Shown here piece by piece: positions 32,957 to 45,100 of a DNA stretch of 64,000 nucleotides (its first letter is position 1; each line of letters starts with the position of its first letter). The DNA is taken from assembly GCF_033115175.1 (NCBI RefSeq), contig NC_084838.1:38543468-38607467 (forward strand), written 5' to 3'. Origin of the DNA: Lepus europaeus (taxonomy: Eukaryota; Chordata; Mammalia; Lagomorpha; Leporidae). The translations under genes were made by a program, and so were the position numbers. The notes under the pieces are model-generated. The model was not told the DNA's origin and did no database searches. It saw only the letters and a program-made list of their open reading frames with translations.

Positions 32957-33234
32957 ACACGTGGGTGTTGTGGTGAAGCAGGTTAAATCGCCCCTGCGAT
33001 GCCTGCATCCCATGTTGGGGTGCTGGTTTGAGTCTTGACCCCTCCTCTTCTGATCCAGCTCCATGTGAACGCACCTGGGGGGGCAGCAGAAGATGGCCCA
33101 GGCATAGGAGAGGCAGATGGAGTTCCTGGTCTAGACTTGGCTGTTGTAGGCCTTCGGGAGTGAACCAGCCAATGGAAGACCTTTCTTTCTCTGTCACTCT
33201 GCCTTTCCAATGAATGAATACTTTTTCTTTAAAA
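32957..33234 (+). mobile_element. C-repeat SINE, diverged
   Basis: Head GTGGGTGTTGTGGTGAAGCA, body, tail TTTCCAATGAATGAATACTT. Confidence 0.85.
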
Positions 33235-33421
33235 GAACACAAGGAGGTTTCTTGCTGTCACCAGCCCCGTTAGTCAGTATTATTCCGGGAGATAAGAAAA
33301 AGAAAAGCAAAATTTTCTTGATGTTTTCTCCCTGAAAAAACTAGAAAAATCCATGAAAATAATAGACAATTAAAAAATTACAACCAAGTCCAAGACAACT
33401 ACTTTGAAAATCAACAGCTTT

Positions 33422-33751
33422 GGGGACAGCGCTGTGGTGTAGCAGCCTCCGCCTACAGTGCCGGCATCCCATATGGGCACCGGTTCGAGACCTGGCTGCT
33501 CCACTTCTGATCCAGCTCTCTGCTATGGCCTAGGAAAGCAGTAGAAGATGGCCCAAGTCCTTGGGCCCCTGCACCCATGTGGGAGACCTGGAAGAAGCTC
33601 CTGGCTCCTGGCTTCAGATGCGGTCATTTAGGGAGTGAACCAGTGGATAGAAGTCTTCTCTCTCTCTCTCTGCCTCTTCTCTCTCTCTCTCTCTGCCTCT
33701 GCTTCTCTGTAACTCTGCCTTTCAAATAAATAAATAAATCTTTATTAAAAA
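33422..33751 (+). mobile_element. C-repeat SINE
   Basis: Head GGGGACAGCGCTGTGGTGTA, body, tail TTTCAAATAAATAAATAAAT. Confidence 0.92.
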
Positions 33752-33865
33752 GTGAACAGCTTTTTAAAGTTTTTTACATCAATAACCAGTGGAATAGGCC
33801 GGAGTGGGGGTAAACACAGACAATGACAAGAGCGGAAAAAAATTTTAAAATCATCCAATATATGG

Positions 33866-34425
33866 GGTCAGCGCTATGGCACAATGAGTTAAGCTGCTGC
33901 CTGTGAGCCCTGGTTCAAGTCCTGGCTGCTCCACTTCCAATCCAGCTCCCTGCGAATGCACCAGGGAAAGCGGTGGAGGATGGCCCACGTGTTTGGGCCC
34001 CTGCAGCTTCCTCAGATGCCTGAAATGCTCATGACTGAGCTGGGAGGTGGAACTCAGTCCAGATCTCCTATGTGGGTGGCTGGAACCCAATTCTTGAGCC
34101 TTCATTGCTGCCTCCCAGGGTCTGTATTAGCAGGAAGCTGGAGTCAGGAAGCAGAGCCTAGGACTGAATGCAGGTACTTCTTGGTGGCACACAACAACCA
34201 GGGGTGAGCCAGGCTGGAGTCAGAAGCCAGGAACTCCATCTGGATCTCCCATCTGGGTGGCAGGGGCCCAAGCCCTTGAGCCATCAGCTGCTATCTCCTA
34301 GGCACACTAGCAGGAAGCTGGATTGGAAGTGGAGCAGCTGGGACTTGAACCGGCATTCTGACATGGGATGCGGGAGTCTCAAGTGGCAGCTTACCCCGCT
34401 CTGCCACAACGCCCGCCTCGATGCG
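33866..34425. mobile_element. Mosaic of three C-repeat fragments
   Basis: A plus-strand head and body piece (33866-34010) is followed by two minus-strand body pieces (about 34011-34190 and 34191-34425), the last ending with head CCACAACGCCCGCC. Confidence 0.8.
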
Positions 34426-34429
34426 AGCA

Positions 34430-37366
34430 TCTTGACAAGGGTCTTTAGTGCTAGGCCAGACGAGTGCCCCGGTTCATTTTATTAAGAGGGCTCTGCCCCC
34501 TCACATGCGACCAGACTGGCTGTGGCAGGAGGCCAGTGAAGGTGCACTCTGGCCCTACGGTGGGTGTCGCTCGCTCTCGGAGGAGGTGAGTAGGACCACA
34601 GCGTCCTCCTCTTCCCTGCTCTAGAGCCCAGGCCTCCTTTTTGGAGCCAGTGAAGCCTCAGCAGAAGAAAGACTGCAATGGCCAGAACATTCTGCTCCCA
34701 TCCGAGAGCCGTGGCCGAGGGCCAGAGGGTGGGGGGTCCTCAGGTTGCTGGGGGTTGACACTGGGAAATGTGGGCCTGCAAGAGGCCTGGGGAGGAGGGT
34801 GGAGAGGGGTCAGGAAGCAGTGGGGTGAGTCGTTAATGCTGGGTGCTGCCCTGGCCTGCTTTGCCGCGCAGTTTCTTTTTGCTCTACTTCCTTCCCTAAA
34901 TTGACTCTGTCCCTGGGAAGCCGACTGGCACAGGTACTGCCACTGGCTGCCTGGTCCGCAGGTCTTCAGGTGGGTCCCCGATGGGTGTGGCCATGGGCAG
35001 TGAGGGATGCTGGCCCCACACGGCGCTCTCCTTGGGGTCTGCCAACTGCCTCTCCCTGCTGTATCATCCCTTATGGCTTCCCCACACCTGCCCACACTCT
35101 TACAAGTAGTTCCTTTAGTAAGCCTTAATCCTAATTTGGGTGGCCACCTGTGGGGACGCCCTCAGCCACATAAATGCGTCCCTAAGTACTGGGCAGAGAA
35201 GCGACTGTTCCCACCTGCAGCTGGGTTCCGTGTGAGCCCGGCCTGAGATGGGACAGGTGGTCCTCAGGAGACAGCCCACCACCTGATTCCACCTGTGGCC
35301 TGCTGGGCAGGAAAGTGGCCACAGCGGATGACATCCCAGTGTGTTTCCCTGAACACAAGGCTGTAAGGTCATCACAGAGTGGACGGAGGAGGGACCCTGG
35401 TCTGGTTCCATGCAGCTATGACAAAATACCATAAACTGGGGGGCTCTACTACAACAGAAACTTATTTCTGGGGGTTCTGGCCTCTGGGGAGTTCAGGATC
35501 AAGGTAGACTTGCTGCCTGGTGCGGGCCTACTAGCTTGTAAGGATGCCTTTTTGCTGCGTCCTCACAGCTCTGGCCTCATTACAACGGCTCTGCCACCAC
35601 GACCCAATCACCTCCCAAAGCCATCACCTTGGGGTTAGGATTGCAACGTGGGACTCGGGGGCGGGGGACACAAACCTTCGCACCACAGCAGAGCTGGAGG
35701 CTGGCCGGGAGGACGCCGGCAGGGCCTTCTTGGAGCTGGCCTGCTGCTTGGGCAAATTGCGAAGTTGTGCTCTGGTCAGGCTCTCCTGAACTACGTCACC
35801 ATTGTTGCCCTGGGTGTAACAATTATTTCATTATTAGTGACTGTGGCAAATTCATTTTTGCAAGAGGTCACTCTTACAAAGCCCCCTGAGGGTTGCCCCT
35901 GGCTCTGGTGGCTGATGCGTGCAGTACCTCTGGGTGTGCCCCTGGTCTGTGCAGCGTCACGGGGTGAACCGGCTTAGGAGCGGATGGCCTGTGGCAGAGG
36001 ACCAGGTAGCGGAGGCTTCCCCTGTTGTGAATTCTCGGCCCTGGGAAATCCATGCCATCTGGTTTCGGCGGGTCTAACATTCCCTATCTTCCCTCCTCTG
36101 CCACAGAGGTGGCCATGTGATCCTGGCCAGCCCTGTGAGCCTCTTGGGGTCCATGCCCCATCACTTCCTGTAGCCTGGCCAGAATGCTATTTCTAGTGTC
36201 TTGGTTGCATTACCCATGACCATGGAAGACTACCTTTCTCTAGCATCTAATTTTCAGTTACCTCATCCTCTAATTGTCCTCTTCCTGCAGAATGGATTTC
36301 TCCTGGACTTCTGATACTCCCTGCTCCTAGTCCCTGGCAAAATTCCAGGACACAGGAGCCCCATTTCTTTCTCCCCCTGGTCCCCGCTCTCCCCCACAGC
36401 CTCTTCCAGCTTCTCCCAGACAGAAGCACCCAGCCCCGGGCAGAATGCCATCCAACAGGGGCTCCACTGCTCTGGTGCTGGGAGGCCACGGAAACCTGTC
36501 CACGAGGCAGCCCAGGTGTCCACCGCAGCTGCTGGCAATACAGGAGTGTCATCTTCCGGGACAGACCTGACCTGGGCTTTTGCCCATCACTCTTCCCGGA
36601 GCTCCCATGATTGTGTCTCCAGAGCAGGACCGACCTTTAGATCTTCCTCTCCCCTGCTACCTCCTCTCCTCTGACCCAAGCACTCTTCTCATTCGTCCTA
36701 TTTTCTTCCCAGGCCATGGGACGTCCACTATTTTTCTAGTAAAAAATCTTGCCAGTGGTGAGAAAAGGCCTCCGTGGGAGACTCCATTATTGTTCGGAAT
36801 ACTTCCTGTCCCTCCCTACAGCTCAGGCCAACTCTGGGGAGGTTATCTGTCCGCACCCTGTGAACTCAGGAGCGGCCTGTGAAATGCAGGCAGAACCGAC
36901 GGAGTCACTGCTGAGCAGGGACGTGGTGCCAGCTTCTGGTTCTCTCTTCCCTGCGTGGTGCGGACCCTGGCATGGGTCCGGAGTGAAGGTGGTGTTGAGA
37001 AGGACAGCTGATAGCAGGAAGGCCCTGCCCTGCGGGGGACGTGGCCTAAGCGGACGCACCCTGAGCTGGGACATCAGGCCCGATGCAGAGGAAGCAGAAC
37101 TGCCCGGTCTGTTCCTGGGGCTCGGGTCTTGGAAGACCTGCCGCTCGCCCTGTCCCGGCGGTCTCTGCATGTGACTGCCACTGTCTGCCCTCTGGCCATG
37201 CCTGGGTCCAGTCTGACCAGCTCTGTTCTGCCGTCCCATGCTCTCGGAGCCCTGGGCTCAGGATAACAACACTGCGTGACTTCTTATTCCATAGCAAAGG
37301 ACACGGCTCACCCAAGCGTGATTGGCGGTTTCAGTCTGAATGTGCACATTGCTTGGAAGTATATAA
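34430..37366. other. Intergenic between RECK 3' end and the SINE clusters
   Basis: GC-rich, apart from the old repeat at 35395-35695 no element is recognised. Several 60-145-residue open frames occur on both strands but overlap each other and show no family resemblance. Confidence 0.55.
35395..35695 (+). mobile_element. Ancient mammalian interspersed repeat, family unassigned
   Basis: GCTATGACAAAATACCATAA, AACTTATTTCTGGGGGTTCT, TTCAGGATCAAGGTAGACTT, CCCAATCACCTCCCAAAGCC and GGGGGACACAAACCTTCGC recur in this order across mammalian genomes in a common old repeat. I do not assign the family. Confidence 0.6.
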
Positions 37367-37383
37367 GATCATATAAAATTACT

Positions 37384-37389
37384 TTTATT
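37384..37389 (-). terminator. RECK: Candidate RECK polyadenylation signal AATAAA
   Basis: The minus strand reads TTTTAATAAAAGTAATTT, followed by an AT-rich stretch. Cleavage would fall near 37365-37372. It is the most 3' hexamer before the composition changes to GC-rich intergenic sequence. Confidence 0.7.
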
Positions 37390-37456
37390 AAAATAGAAAA
37401 GCTTTCTAGTATATTGCATTGAAAATACACCGAACAAAAGCAATTGCAACAAACAC

Positions 37457-37463
37457 GCTACAT
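37457..37463 (-). promoter_or_regulatory. RECK: miR-221/222 seed match in RECK 3'UTR
   Basis: The transcript reads ATGTAGC, a 7mer-m8 match to the miR-221/222 seed, about 75 nt before the polyadenylation signal. Confidence 0.5.
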
Positions 37464-37487
37464 CAGCTTGAGATATTCTGAAAGCTT

Positions 37488-37494
37488 TAAGTGC
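37488..37494 (-). promoter_or_regulatory. RECK: miR-372/373 family seed match in RECK 3'UTR
   Basis: The transcript reads GCACTTA, a 7mer-A1 match to the AAGUGC seed of the miR-302/372/373 family. Weak type; listed because miR-372/373 are reported RECK regulators. Confidence 0.4.
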
Positions 37495-37620
37495 CCACTT
37501 TTCAAAAACCGTTTGGTATAATAAGCATATCTTTATATATTTCAGAGGGTACATATAATACTGAAAAATACTTCATGTAACATCTAAGTTCAGGTGCACA
37601 CGAACAAGTATTACACTGAA

Positions 37621-37628
37621 TAGCTTAT
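37621..37628 (-). promoter_or_regulatory. RECK: miR-21 8mer seed match in RECK 3'UTR
   Basis: The transcript reads ATAAGCTA, complementary to miR-21-5p positions 2-8 with A opposite position 1. Human RECK is a well-reported miR-21 target; that the site is the same one is inferred. Confidence 0.75.
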
Positions 37629-37926
37629 CTCACACTGTGGAACACATTCAAGGTACTTAACTTCTTAGACAACATGCAAACATCTTAATACTCAGTTTGA
37701 CATTTTTAAATATATAAACCACAATTCTTTATAATTCTATATGAAAAGAAGAGAGACGGAACACTTATCGACATTGTGCACATCACACAAGGCAAACGTG
37801 TCTTCATGAACGGAAAATCCCGGCCACCACGCATGATTGTCATCTTACAAATATGGCTATTCCCCTTCTTCACCACGAAGCAGACATGTCGTGTGCTTGT
37901 CACGTGCACTACCAGCTGTTTCACTT

Positions 37927-37933
37927 TTTGGCA
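37927..37933 (-). promoter_or_regulatory. RECK: miR-96/182 seed match in RECK 3'UTR
   Basis: The transcript reads TGCCAAA, a 7mer-A1 match to the shared miR-96/182 seed, 11 nt downstream of the miR-15/16 site in the transcript. Confidence 0.5.
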
Positions 37934-37944
37934 GTTATTTAAGT

Positions 37945-37951
37945 AGCAGCA
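37945..37951 (-). promoter_or_regulatory. RECK: miR-15/16 family seed match in RECK 3'UTR
   Basis: The transcript reads TGCTGCT followed by A at 37944, an 8mer for the miR-15/16 family. Reports of miR-15b/16 acting on RECK make function plausible. Confidence 0.65.
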
Positions 37952-38464
37952 ATTGGTTTAAAGGTTGATGTTTAAAAATTCAAAATTTAATGAATACTGA
38001 CGAATATACGCTGATTAATATAAAAATTGCATAATGCAGGGTGTGCTCGGAGGCAGTGTGACTTGTCCCTTTTACGAACGTCACAGACCCAGCTCCGTGG
38101 CCACTGAGATGGTCACCTACAGAACAGAACTGTCTGTCGTTCAGTCAGCTTGCTTAGCTTGACACCACAGACGGGGCCCTGAATCAACCTCTGTAAGCGA
38201 ATCTCACTTTGCCGGCTGAGTTACACGGCATCAAGAGGCTGTGTCTTTCCTTCAGAGTCTCTAACGGCACTGGCTCCTTCCCAGAGCCCTAGTTCCTAGA
38301 TGGAGGAGGTATTCATCTGGAAACAGACACAAACACAAAGGGGAACCTGAGGACTTCCCGGGACTCTGAAAGAAAGTATCTGTGATAGGAACCTAGCTGG
38401 AAAATGAGGTCTCTTTCTACCAAGTGAGCATCTCATCCAGCAGTGGGATGTTCCATTTGCTTCA

Positions 38465-38677
38465 CAGCGGAGAGTGGCCCAGGTTCTTGGGCTCCTGCAC
38501 CCACATGGAAGACTCAGAGGAAGCTCCTGGCTCCTCGCTTTGGCCTGGCCCAGTCCCAGCCATTGTGGCCGTTTGGGGAGCAAACCAGCAGATGGAGGAT
38601 CTCTCTCTCTCTCTCTCTCTCTCCCTCTCTCTCTGTAACTCTGACTTTCAAATAAATAAATAAATCTTTAAAAAAAA
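38465..38677 (+). mobile_element. 5'-truncated C-repeat SINE in RECK 3'UTR, antisense
   Basis: Body GAGAGTGGCCCAGGTTCTTG, CT run and tail TTTCAAATAAATAAATAAAT on the plus strand, opposite to RECK. In the transcript it adds a TTTATT-rich then GA-rich segment. Confidence 0.9.
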
Positions 38678-38950
38678 TTTGCCTTCGAGTGGGGGACCCA
38701 TCTACTGAGCAAAATGTGAGTCATCAGGCAGTGCCTCAGCAGGAGACGCCCTCCCTCGTCGGCCCTCGGAAGCCCGTGTTCCACACTTGTAAACCTACAG
38801 ATGTTGGCAGACTGAGCAACGGGAACCCTGTGTAGTGAACAGAGGTGGCGCGTGCTCTCCTGGCCACCGTCCAGCTCGAACCCAGCCGTCCTGAATGTCT
38901 TTCACAAGGCAGAGAAATTCGGTCGAGGAACGGTTCGCACCTTCGGGCAG

Positions 38951-39175
38951 TCAGTTATGTGTCCAGAGCAGGTGCGAGGCAAGGCCCAGGCTGAGGAGCA
39001 GGAGGCAGCCGGAGCGGCAGGGAGGCCTAGCTTGGACGCCGGCCGCGGGCAGGCTGCTGGAGACCTGCACCTGGGAGATGATGAGGGCGGAGAGGGGCAC
39101 GTGGGCGGCCAGGGTGGGGCTGTCGGAGTTGATGAGGGACTCGATCTTCTCTGCTTCTTTATTGCAGGCCTCGAT
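38951..39175 (-). CDS. RECK: RECK exon 21: C-terminus and GPI-anchor signal
   Basis: Encodes the last 74 residues, IEACNKEAEKIESLINSDSP to the hydrophobic tail CLLLLSLGLASHLLWTHN and a TGA stop at 38951-38953. The small-residue stretch SSSLPAAG, a short polar spacer and the hydrophobic tail form a GPI-attachment signal. By my alignment the expected Ser (human 942) is Ala here and the tail is one residue longer than human. Acceptor CCTCACAG. Confidence 0.95.
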   Translation of the reverse strand: MEACNKEAEKIESLINSDSPTLAAHVPLSALIISQVQVSSSLPAAGVQARPPCRSGCLLLLSLGLASHLLWTHN

Positions 39176-42100
39176 CTGTGAGGGACAACAGGACCCTTTT
39201 AACCTAAGTCACAGAGCCTGGGAGGGGCCGAGTCAGACAAACACTGCCTATCCCCAAGGCAGGGAGGCCAGAGCAATCCCCTTTATCACAGCCTTCATTT
39301 ATTACAGAAATAAACCAGCATTAACGGAAATCAAGCCCAACCCTCAGTGAAGCTGCCCTTACGTATCTGCCGCTTCCAAGTGTCTACAGTACTGACCAGG
39401 GCTCAGCCACACCGAGGTGTCACCCCTGCACGGTGACATAGTCACAGGGCAGGTGCACCTAGGGCCCATTTGACGAGGTTTCAGACTGCCTATATCCATG
39501 CCCCTTCTTGCGTCCTCACTACTCTGCTGCTGACACGGGGGCCTCCGTGGGCGCACATCCCCGCAGGCTGTGAGGAAAAGGCTGGGCCCGCAAGGGCAGC
39601 ATCTTCCCCTGCAGTGGGAGTGTGGCCGTCAGGAGACCAGAGTCCATCGTGGCTCTGTCACGGCGTGGCCTGTGCCAGTGCCTTCCCCCCGGCCTCAGCG
39701 GCTTCGTCTGTACAGTGGCTGATGGGATCCAGTGGTTCCTCGGGCCCCTGCCATCTCTGCAGACGCTGAGTCCCAGGTGCTTCACATTCCGCTGTCAACC
39801 AGACGCGGGCTCGGCCCGCAGACACTGACATTCCGCTGTCAACCGGACGCGGGCTCGGCCCGCAGACACTGCCTCGCTGCCGCCCCCGCCCTCCTGGGCT
39901 CGCCACATGCCTCCATTTCCACACTCGGATCCCTCCCGGCTCCTGGCTTGTGCCCACCCCGTCCCAGGAGAGGGACAAGACGGCGGCCCAACAACTGAAT
40001 GTGTGCTGAACCCACCTGCAAAGCTTTCGGGTAGTGATCCACAGGAACGATCAGGATCACAATCTCTGACTCGATGCTGAAGTATCCAAACACGTCACAC
40101 TGCGGGACGGACACGTGCAGGCGGATTTTCTGAAGGATTTCCAGAACTGTTATTGGCTTTTTGTTTGTCACCTAGAAAGAGAAGATAGCTCCATGACCTG
40201 AGGACAGGCAGGATTCTCTCTCATTGCCCAAGCTACCTCACAGTGGCCCCTGGCTAAGGAGTTCTCTTGACCAAGGAACCCCAACAGGGTGCTGCGAGGC
40301 CCAGTGGGCAACCTCCGAGTCTGTCTCAGTGGGGTTGTTCTTGACCCTGGGGCTCTGGAGCTCAGATGAGTCAAACCATGATGAGTCACATGAAGGGTGA
40401 CTGTCCAGAGTTAGAGGCCAGAGCAAAGTCTTCCTGTAAAATACAGTTGTTTCATTACCGTGGGCACAATTCTCTAGGAGCGGCGAGTGCTAGCTCTGCC
40501 TTCCTGGGCCCTACAGCCATAGCCAGGAGCGGCAGGAGTGACGGCAAAGAACAGGGGAAGGGCAGAAGTTCCCAGGGGAGGTGCTGGGCTCCCGAAGGTC
40601 CCCTCTGGAGGAACGGGGACTGGAGAGGAGCAACCTAGAAACTCTCTGGGCATCTACAGTCCCAGCTCCTGGGCTGTGCCTGCAGTCTCCAACCAAGGCC
40701 GCTGCGGCAGGAGGGGGACCTTTTGTAAGAAAGATGTGTGCGCCGGACGACAGGGGGACGGGCACAAGGCGGGGAGTCAGCCCGCCCAGGCCTGAGCCCT
40801 GCTTCGACTGCTTGGGAGCTGGACGGCCTTGGGCACATCGTTTCTCTAAGGATTCATTCCTTCATCGTCCTGCTTTCTAAGATGAGAAGGTTTAGCAATT
40901 AGGTTTTAACAGTACCAGGCATGGAAAGCTATTTACCTTTGCAATAGTATCCAGTTTTTCTTTGTCAAATAAAACTCGTAGCATCCCCGCACACAGTGGG
41001 CAGCAAGCACCTGGAACAGAAAGCATTCACCTGTGTTCACAATCAGAGAGGACTCACAGCGGGGAAGTGGCCGCCCCTCCCTGCTCCTGAGCAAGCTGGG
41101 GTCTTGGAATCTGAGCATCCCCATCTCCCAGAGCCCTTCCTCCATCCCTGCGTCCATCCCACAGCGCTCCTCGGGGGAGGCGGCAGTGGAGCAGACAGCA
41201 CGGGGAGAGCCGGCCTCTCGAGGGACCCAGGGGCCATGCCTACTCTACCTCTAAAGTCCCTGAGTGAGCCCGGGGAAACGCCTTCACTGATTTTTTTTTC
41301 TGTCTGCAAAATAAAGGAGCTGTTATTTCAGGGATTCCATGAGTGTCTGGTTCAAGTTTAATTTCTACAAATATTTTAAACTGTTAAAACCATGGTGAAG
41401 TCTGGCATTATCAAGTATCACACTGCATTTTAACCCAGCAGAGACGGTGAACCATCAAGCACTCCACCCAGGCTCTCGCGTGCCCTCCTCTACCATCACT
41501 GCACTGGATACCGCCTCACTCGGTGTGGACTTGCACGGTAACGTGGTCTGTGGCACCTGTCTCGGGGAGGAAAAAAGCTTTATCTGTGCCCTGTGGTGTC
41601 CCCAGTGCTTAGAAGCACAAGATACTGGATGGAGGAAGTAACTGATTAGAGTCCAGACTAACCCGCTCTCTGCAGACTGGAATAAGGCCCTTCCACCCCC
41701 AAAATGGCCACATGGCCAGACTGAAGCCAGTAGACTGGATCTCCATCTGGGGCTCCCATGTAGGTGGCAGGGGCCCAAACACTTGGGCCATTTTCTGCTG
41801 CTTTCCAAGGCCATTAGCAGGGAGTTAGACTGGGAGTGGAGCAGCTGGGACTCAAACTGGTGCCCACAGAGGATGCCAGCATCGTTGGCAGTGGCTTAAC
41901 CTGCTGTGCCACAACGCCAACCCCACCACATTGTATTAAAATTACCAGACTGGATGATAATTAAGGTGACAACAGCCTTTTAAGGTCAACCCAGAATAAT
42001 GTTGAGCATAGTTGATAAGAGTCCCTTGAAGACTCTTTGAAAAGTTGAAATAACAGTTTAAATAACAAACTCTGTTCACGCTGACTCTCTCTCTGAAGGC

Positions 42101-45100
42101 AGGTGAGCAAGCTTCCCAGGCACACCCACACCCCAGTCACTGCTAGCCCACCTGGTGGGGTGACGGCCTTGCACCCGGTCGCCGGCAGGGAAGGGCACCT
42201 CACGGCAGCACACTCGGCCACGGAGCTGTACTCCGACAGGACCCCGACGGCCTGGCAGGGCCCGTAGTAGTCAATGGCCACCCGTTCCGAGTAGGCGGCG
42301 CACACGCTGCTGTAGGTCTCGCCGTTGTGGCCGCACACGGGCTCTGTGGCTCTGCAGAAGGGCTAAGGGCAAACAAATCACAGTCAGCCCAGGCACCTCC
42401 AGGGTGCACCTCTCCCGAGTACAGGGCACGTCTCTCCATGTTCAGGGAGGAAAAGGCACTGGCGTAAACCGGGAGGACCCTCTCAAGTCCTGGGGTGGAC
42501 TAAGGGGACGAAGGGCGGCAGGCGGGAGCAATAGGGTGGTCTCAGATGAGTTGACAAGATGACTTTCCTCAGCCCCTGTGGGACTCCGGAGCTCATTCTC
42601 CCCCTCCAGCGGCCTCCCCGCCTCTGCCCACACTTGTCTCCGTGTCCTACAAGTGCCTGCTTAAAGAAAAGATGGCTCTCCTCACAAATGTCGAGGCTTT
42701 GTCGTCTCGTGCTGGAGGGGGAGGGGGCCGAGCGCAGGCTCCGGATCCACCCGGTAGATAGGATACTCAGGAGAAGCCGCTGCCGGGAAGAGGGACGGGA
42801 AAGCATGCAGGGTGGAGGCTACCGATGCAATCGGACCAGAAGCAGGAGTCTGGAGTCGAGCTGAATGGATTTTCCTAACCATGAAGACCAGGGAACGTGA
42901 TTAAACAAGTTGTGGGCCAGAGATGCTGGGCCCAGGAGGAGGGGCCGGTGAGGAATCAGCAGTGCACATGGAAAGTCCCAGAGGCGTCCCGAGTTAAAGC
43001 TGATGTAAAAAGACGTTGGGATTTTCACATCAGGAAAATTTTCTAGCACTGTTCAGTAGCGCAGCAGGAGGGGCTGCAGGGAAGAGTAGAACTCCTTTCT
43101 GGGTTGGTTTAACTCCCATTCTTCCTGATGGTCCTCCACGAGGGCCCACAGAGCTGTGGGAAGTGCTACGGTGTTGGTCACACCGGGGGTAGAAAGCTGT
43201 GAATCCTCTCCTGGGAGAGGGACAAGTGGCCCTGCTGTTCTTGCTCATTCACTAGATGCGCTAAGCAACACAGCACTGCTGCACAAGTAGGAGAAACAGC
43301 CGGGCCTCACTTTAGTGGAGGGCTGGGTTCTCCATGCTTGACAGGAGTCACAGGAGACCCTCAGAGGGTCTCACTGCCGATTCACGTGCAGATCACGAGG
43401 CAGTCTCCGGCCTAGTGCACTCTGGTCTGTTGGTCTAAGCACGGTACCTGGCACGGGCCTTGGTAAGACAGGCTTTTTCCTCTTTGGTATAAAGTGCAGA
43501 GATTGTTGTGTTCCACGTGGTCTGTGTCACAGACAGGATCGCGGACCTGGTCACAGGCAAGCTGTCTCGGCACACACTCATACTGGCTACATCCAAATTT
43601 ATCAACAGTTGTCAGGCAGACTTGTGGTCTGGGTACGCACCTGAAAGAGATGAATGCGGCACCATGAGCCACGGTGGGGAGGGACGATGGTGGGGCTGAC
43701 AGAGCACTGCATGAGGCACAGGAGGCTGGGAAGAAAGCAAGAGAGTAAAGGAGAGGCCCGCCCCCAGGAGCTTAGGTAGAGTGGGAAAGCCCGGAGGCTA
43801 GACAGTGACAGAATGCCATGGGAACTGAGTCTGTCTGGCTGGGGAACCTGGAGATAGCATCAGGAGGAAGTGGCTTCTAGCTGGGCCCGCAGGGTGAGCA
43901 GGGCCGCAGGCTTGCCAGGTGGAGGAGGGAGCAGCCGGAGCACAGTGTGACCCTTAAGGAGCCCATGGTGTGGTGCTTGGGGGAAATGGCAGGGAAATGG
44001 CAGGAAATGGCAGCCGCCAAGGACGCACATGTGCACACGAACGCCATGCTATGAGGCCAACAGGTGGGTTGGGGTCAATAACAAATGAAACACTTTCCGG
44101 CGCTTGGTTTTCAGGTTGGCTAACAGGAGCCTGCCTTAAGAAAAGGCCTTACTCTATGTCCTAAAGAATTCAGGTGTCTGCTACAATACTAAGGAGCTGG
44201 GCTGGCTGCTGTGACCCACAGTGCGCCATGAAGCTGGCGTGGCCTGGCGACAGCGGATCCCTGCTCCGTGCGCAATCCCCGCACCCAGACGTATGCTCTT
44301 TTCCTTCTGTCCTAATGTTCACAAGAGGAATGTGTAACTTTCCTTAAGAACGTAAGGCCTATGAAAATGTTTAGCTGTCACTGGGTCTTGGAAATAAGAC
44401 ATACAAATAAGAGAGTATAACACAAAAGAGGAAGAATATAGCTGGCATTTTAATTTAGAAGAAAATGACCTTTAGGGTTTTTAGGAATAAGCCTCCTACA
44501 CTGAAATCCCCGCCTCCACTCTTGTGGTTGCTTTCTCTGAGGTAACTTGAAATCAGAAGGCACTTAGTTATGGGTTTACGGACATCTGAGATGTTTGAAG
44601 AGAAACAATGGGAAAGAAGGTTTAGAATTCTATTATCCAGGGGCTGGTGCTGTGGTGTAGCGGGTGAGGCCACAGCCTGCAGTGCCAGCATCCCCTGTGA
44701 GTGCCAGTTTGGGTCCCGGCTGCTTTACTTCTGATCCAGCTCTCTGCTGTGGCCTGGGAAGGCAGTAGATGTCCTTGGGCCCCTGCACCCATGTGGGAGA
44801 CCTGGAAGAGACTCCTGGATCCTGGCTTCGGATTGGCACGGTTCCGGCCATTGCAGCCAATTGGGGAGTGAACCAGTAGATAGAGGACCTCTCTCTCTGC
44901 CTCTCCTTCTCTCTGTGTGTAACTTCGACTTTCAAATAAATAAATAAATCTTAAAAAAAAAAAGAATTCTATTATTGATTAACAGGGATGCCATAAGAAC
45001 CAAGAATATTAGGAGAAATTTGGCAATCTGGGGAGGAAAAATTTGATCAATTTAAGTTCATGGAAATAAGTTCACAGGAAAAGGTTGAGCATCCGGGAGG

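Larger units (their letters stand above)
37367..38950 (-). other. RECK: RECK 3'UTR (inferred extent)
   Basis: AT-rich sequence follows the stop codon down to an AATAAA at 37384-37389, about 1.58 kb including a SINE of roughly 210 bp. The end is inferred from the hexamer. It contains seed matches for several microRNAs listed separately. Small ORFs here are not conserved reading frames. Confidence 0.75.
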
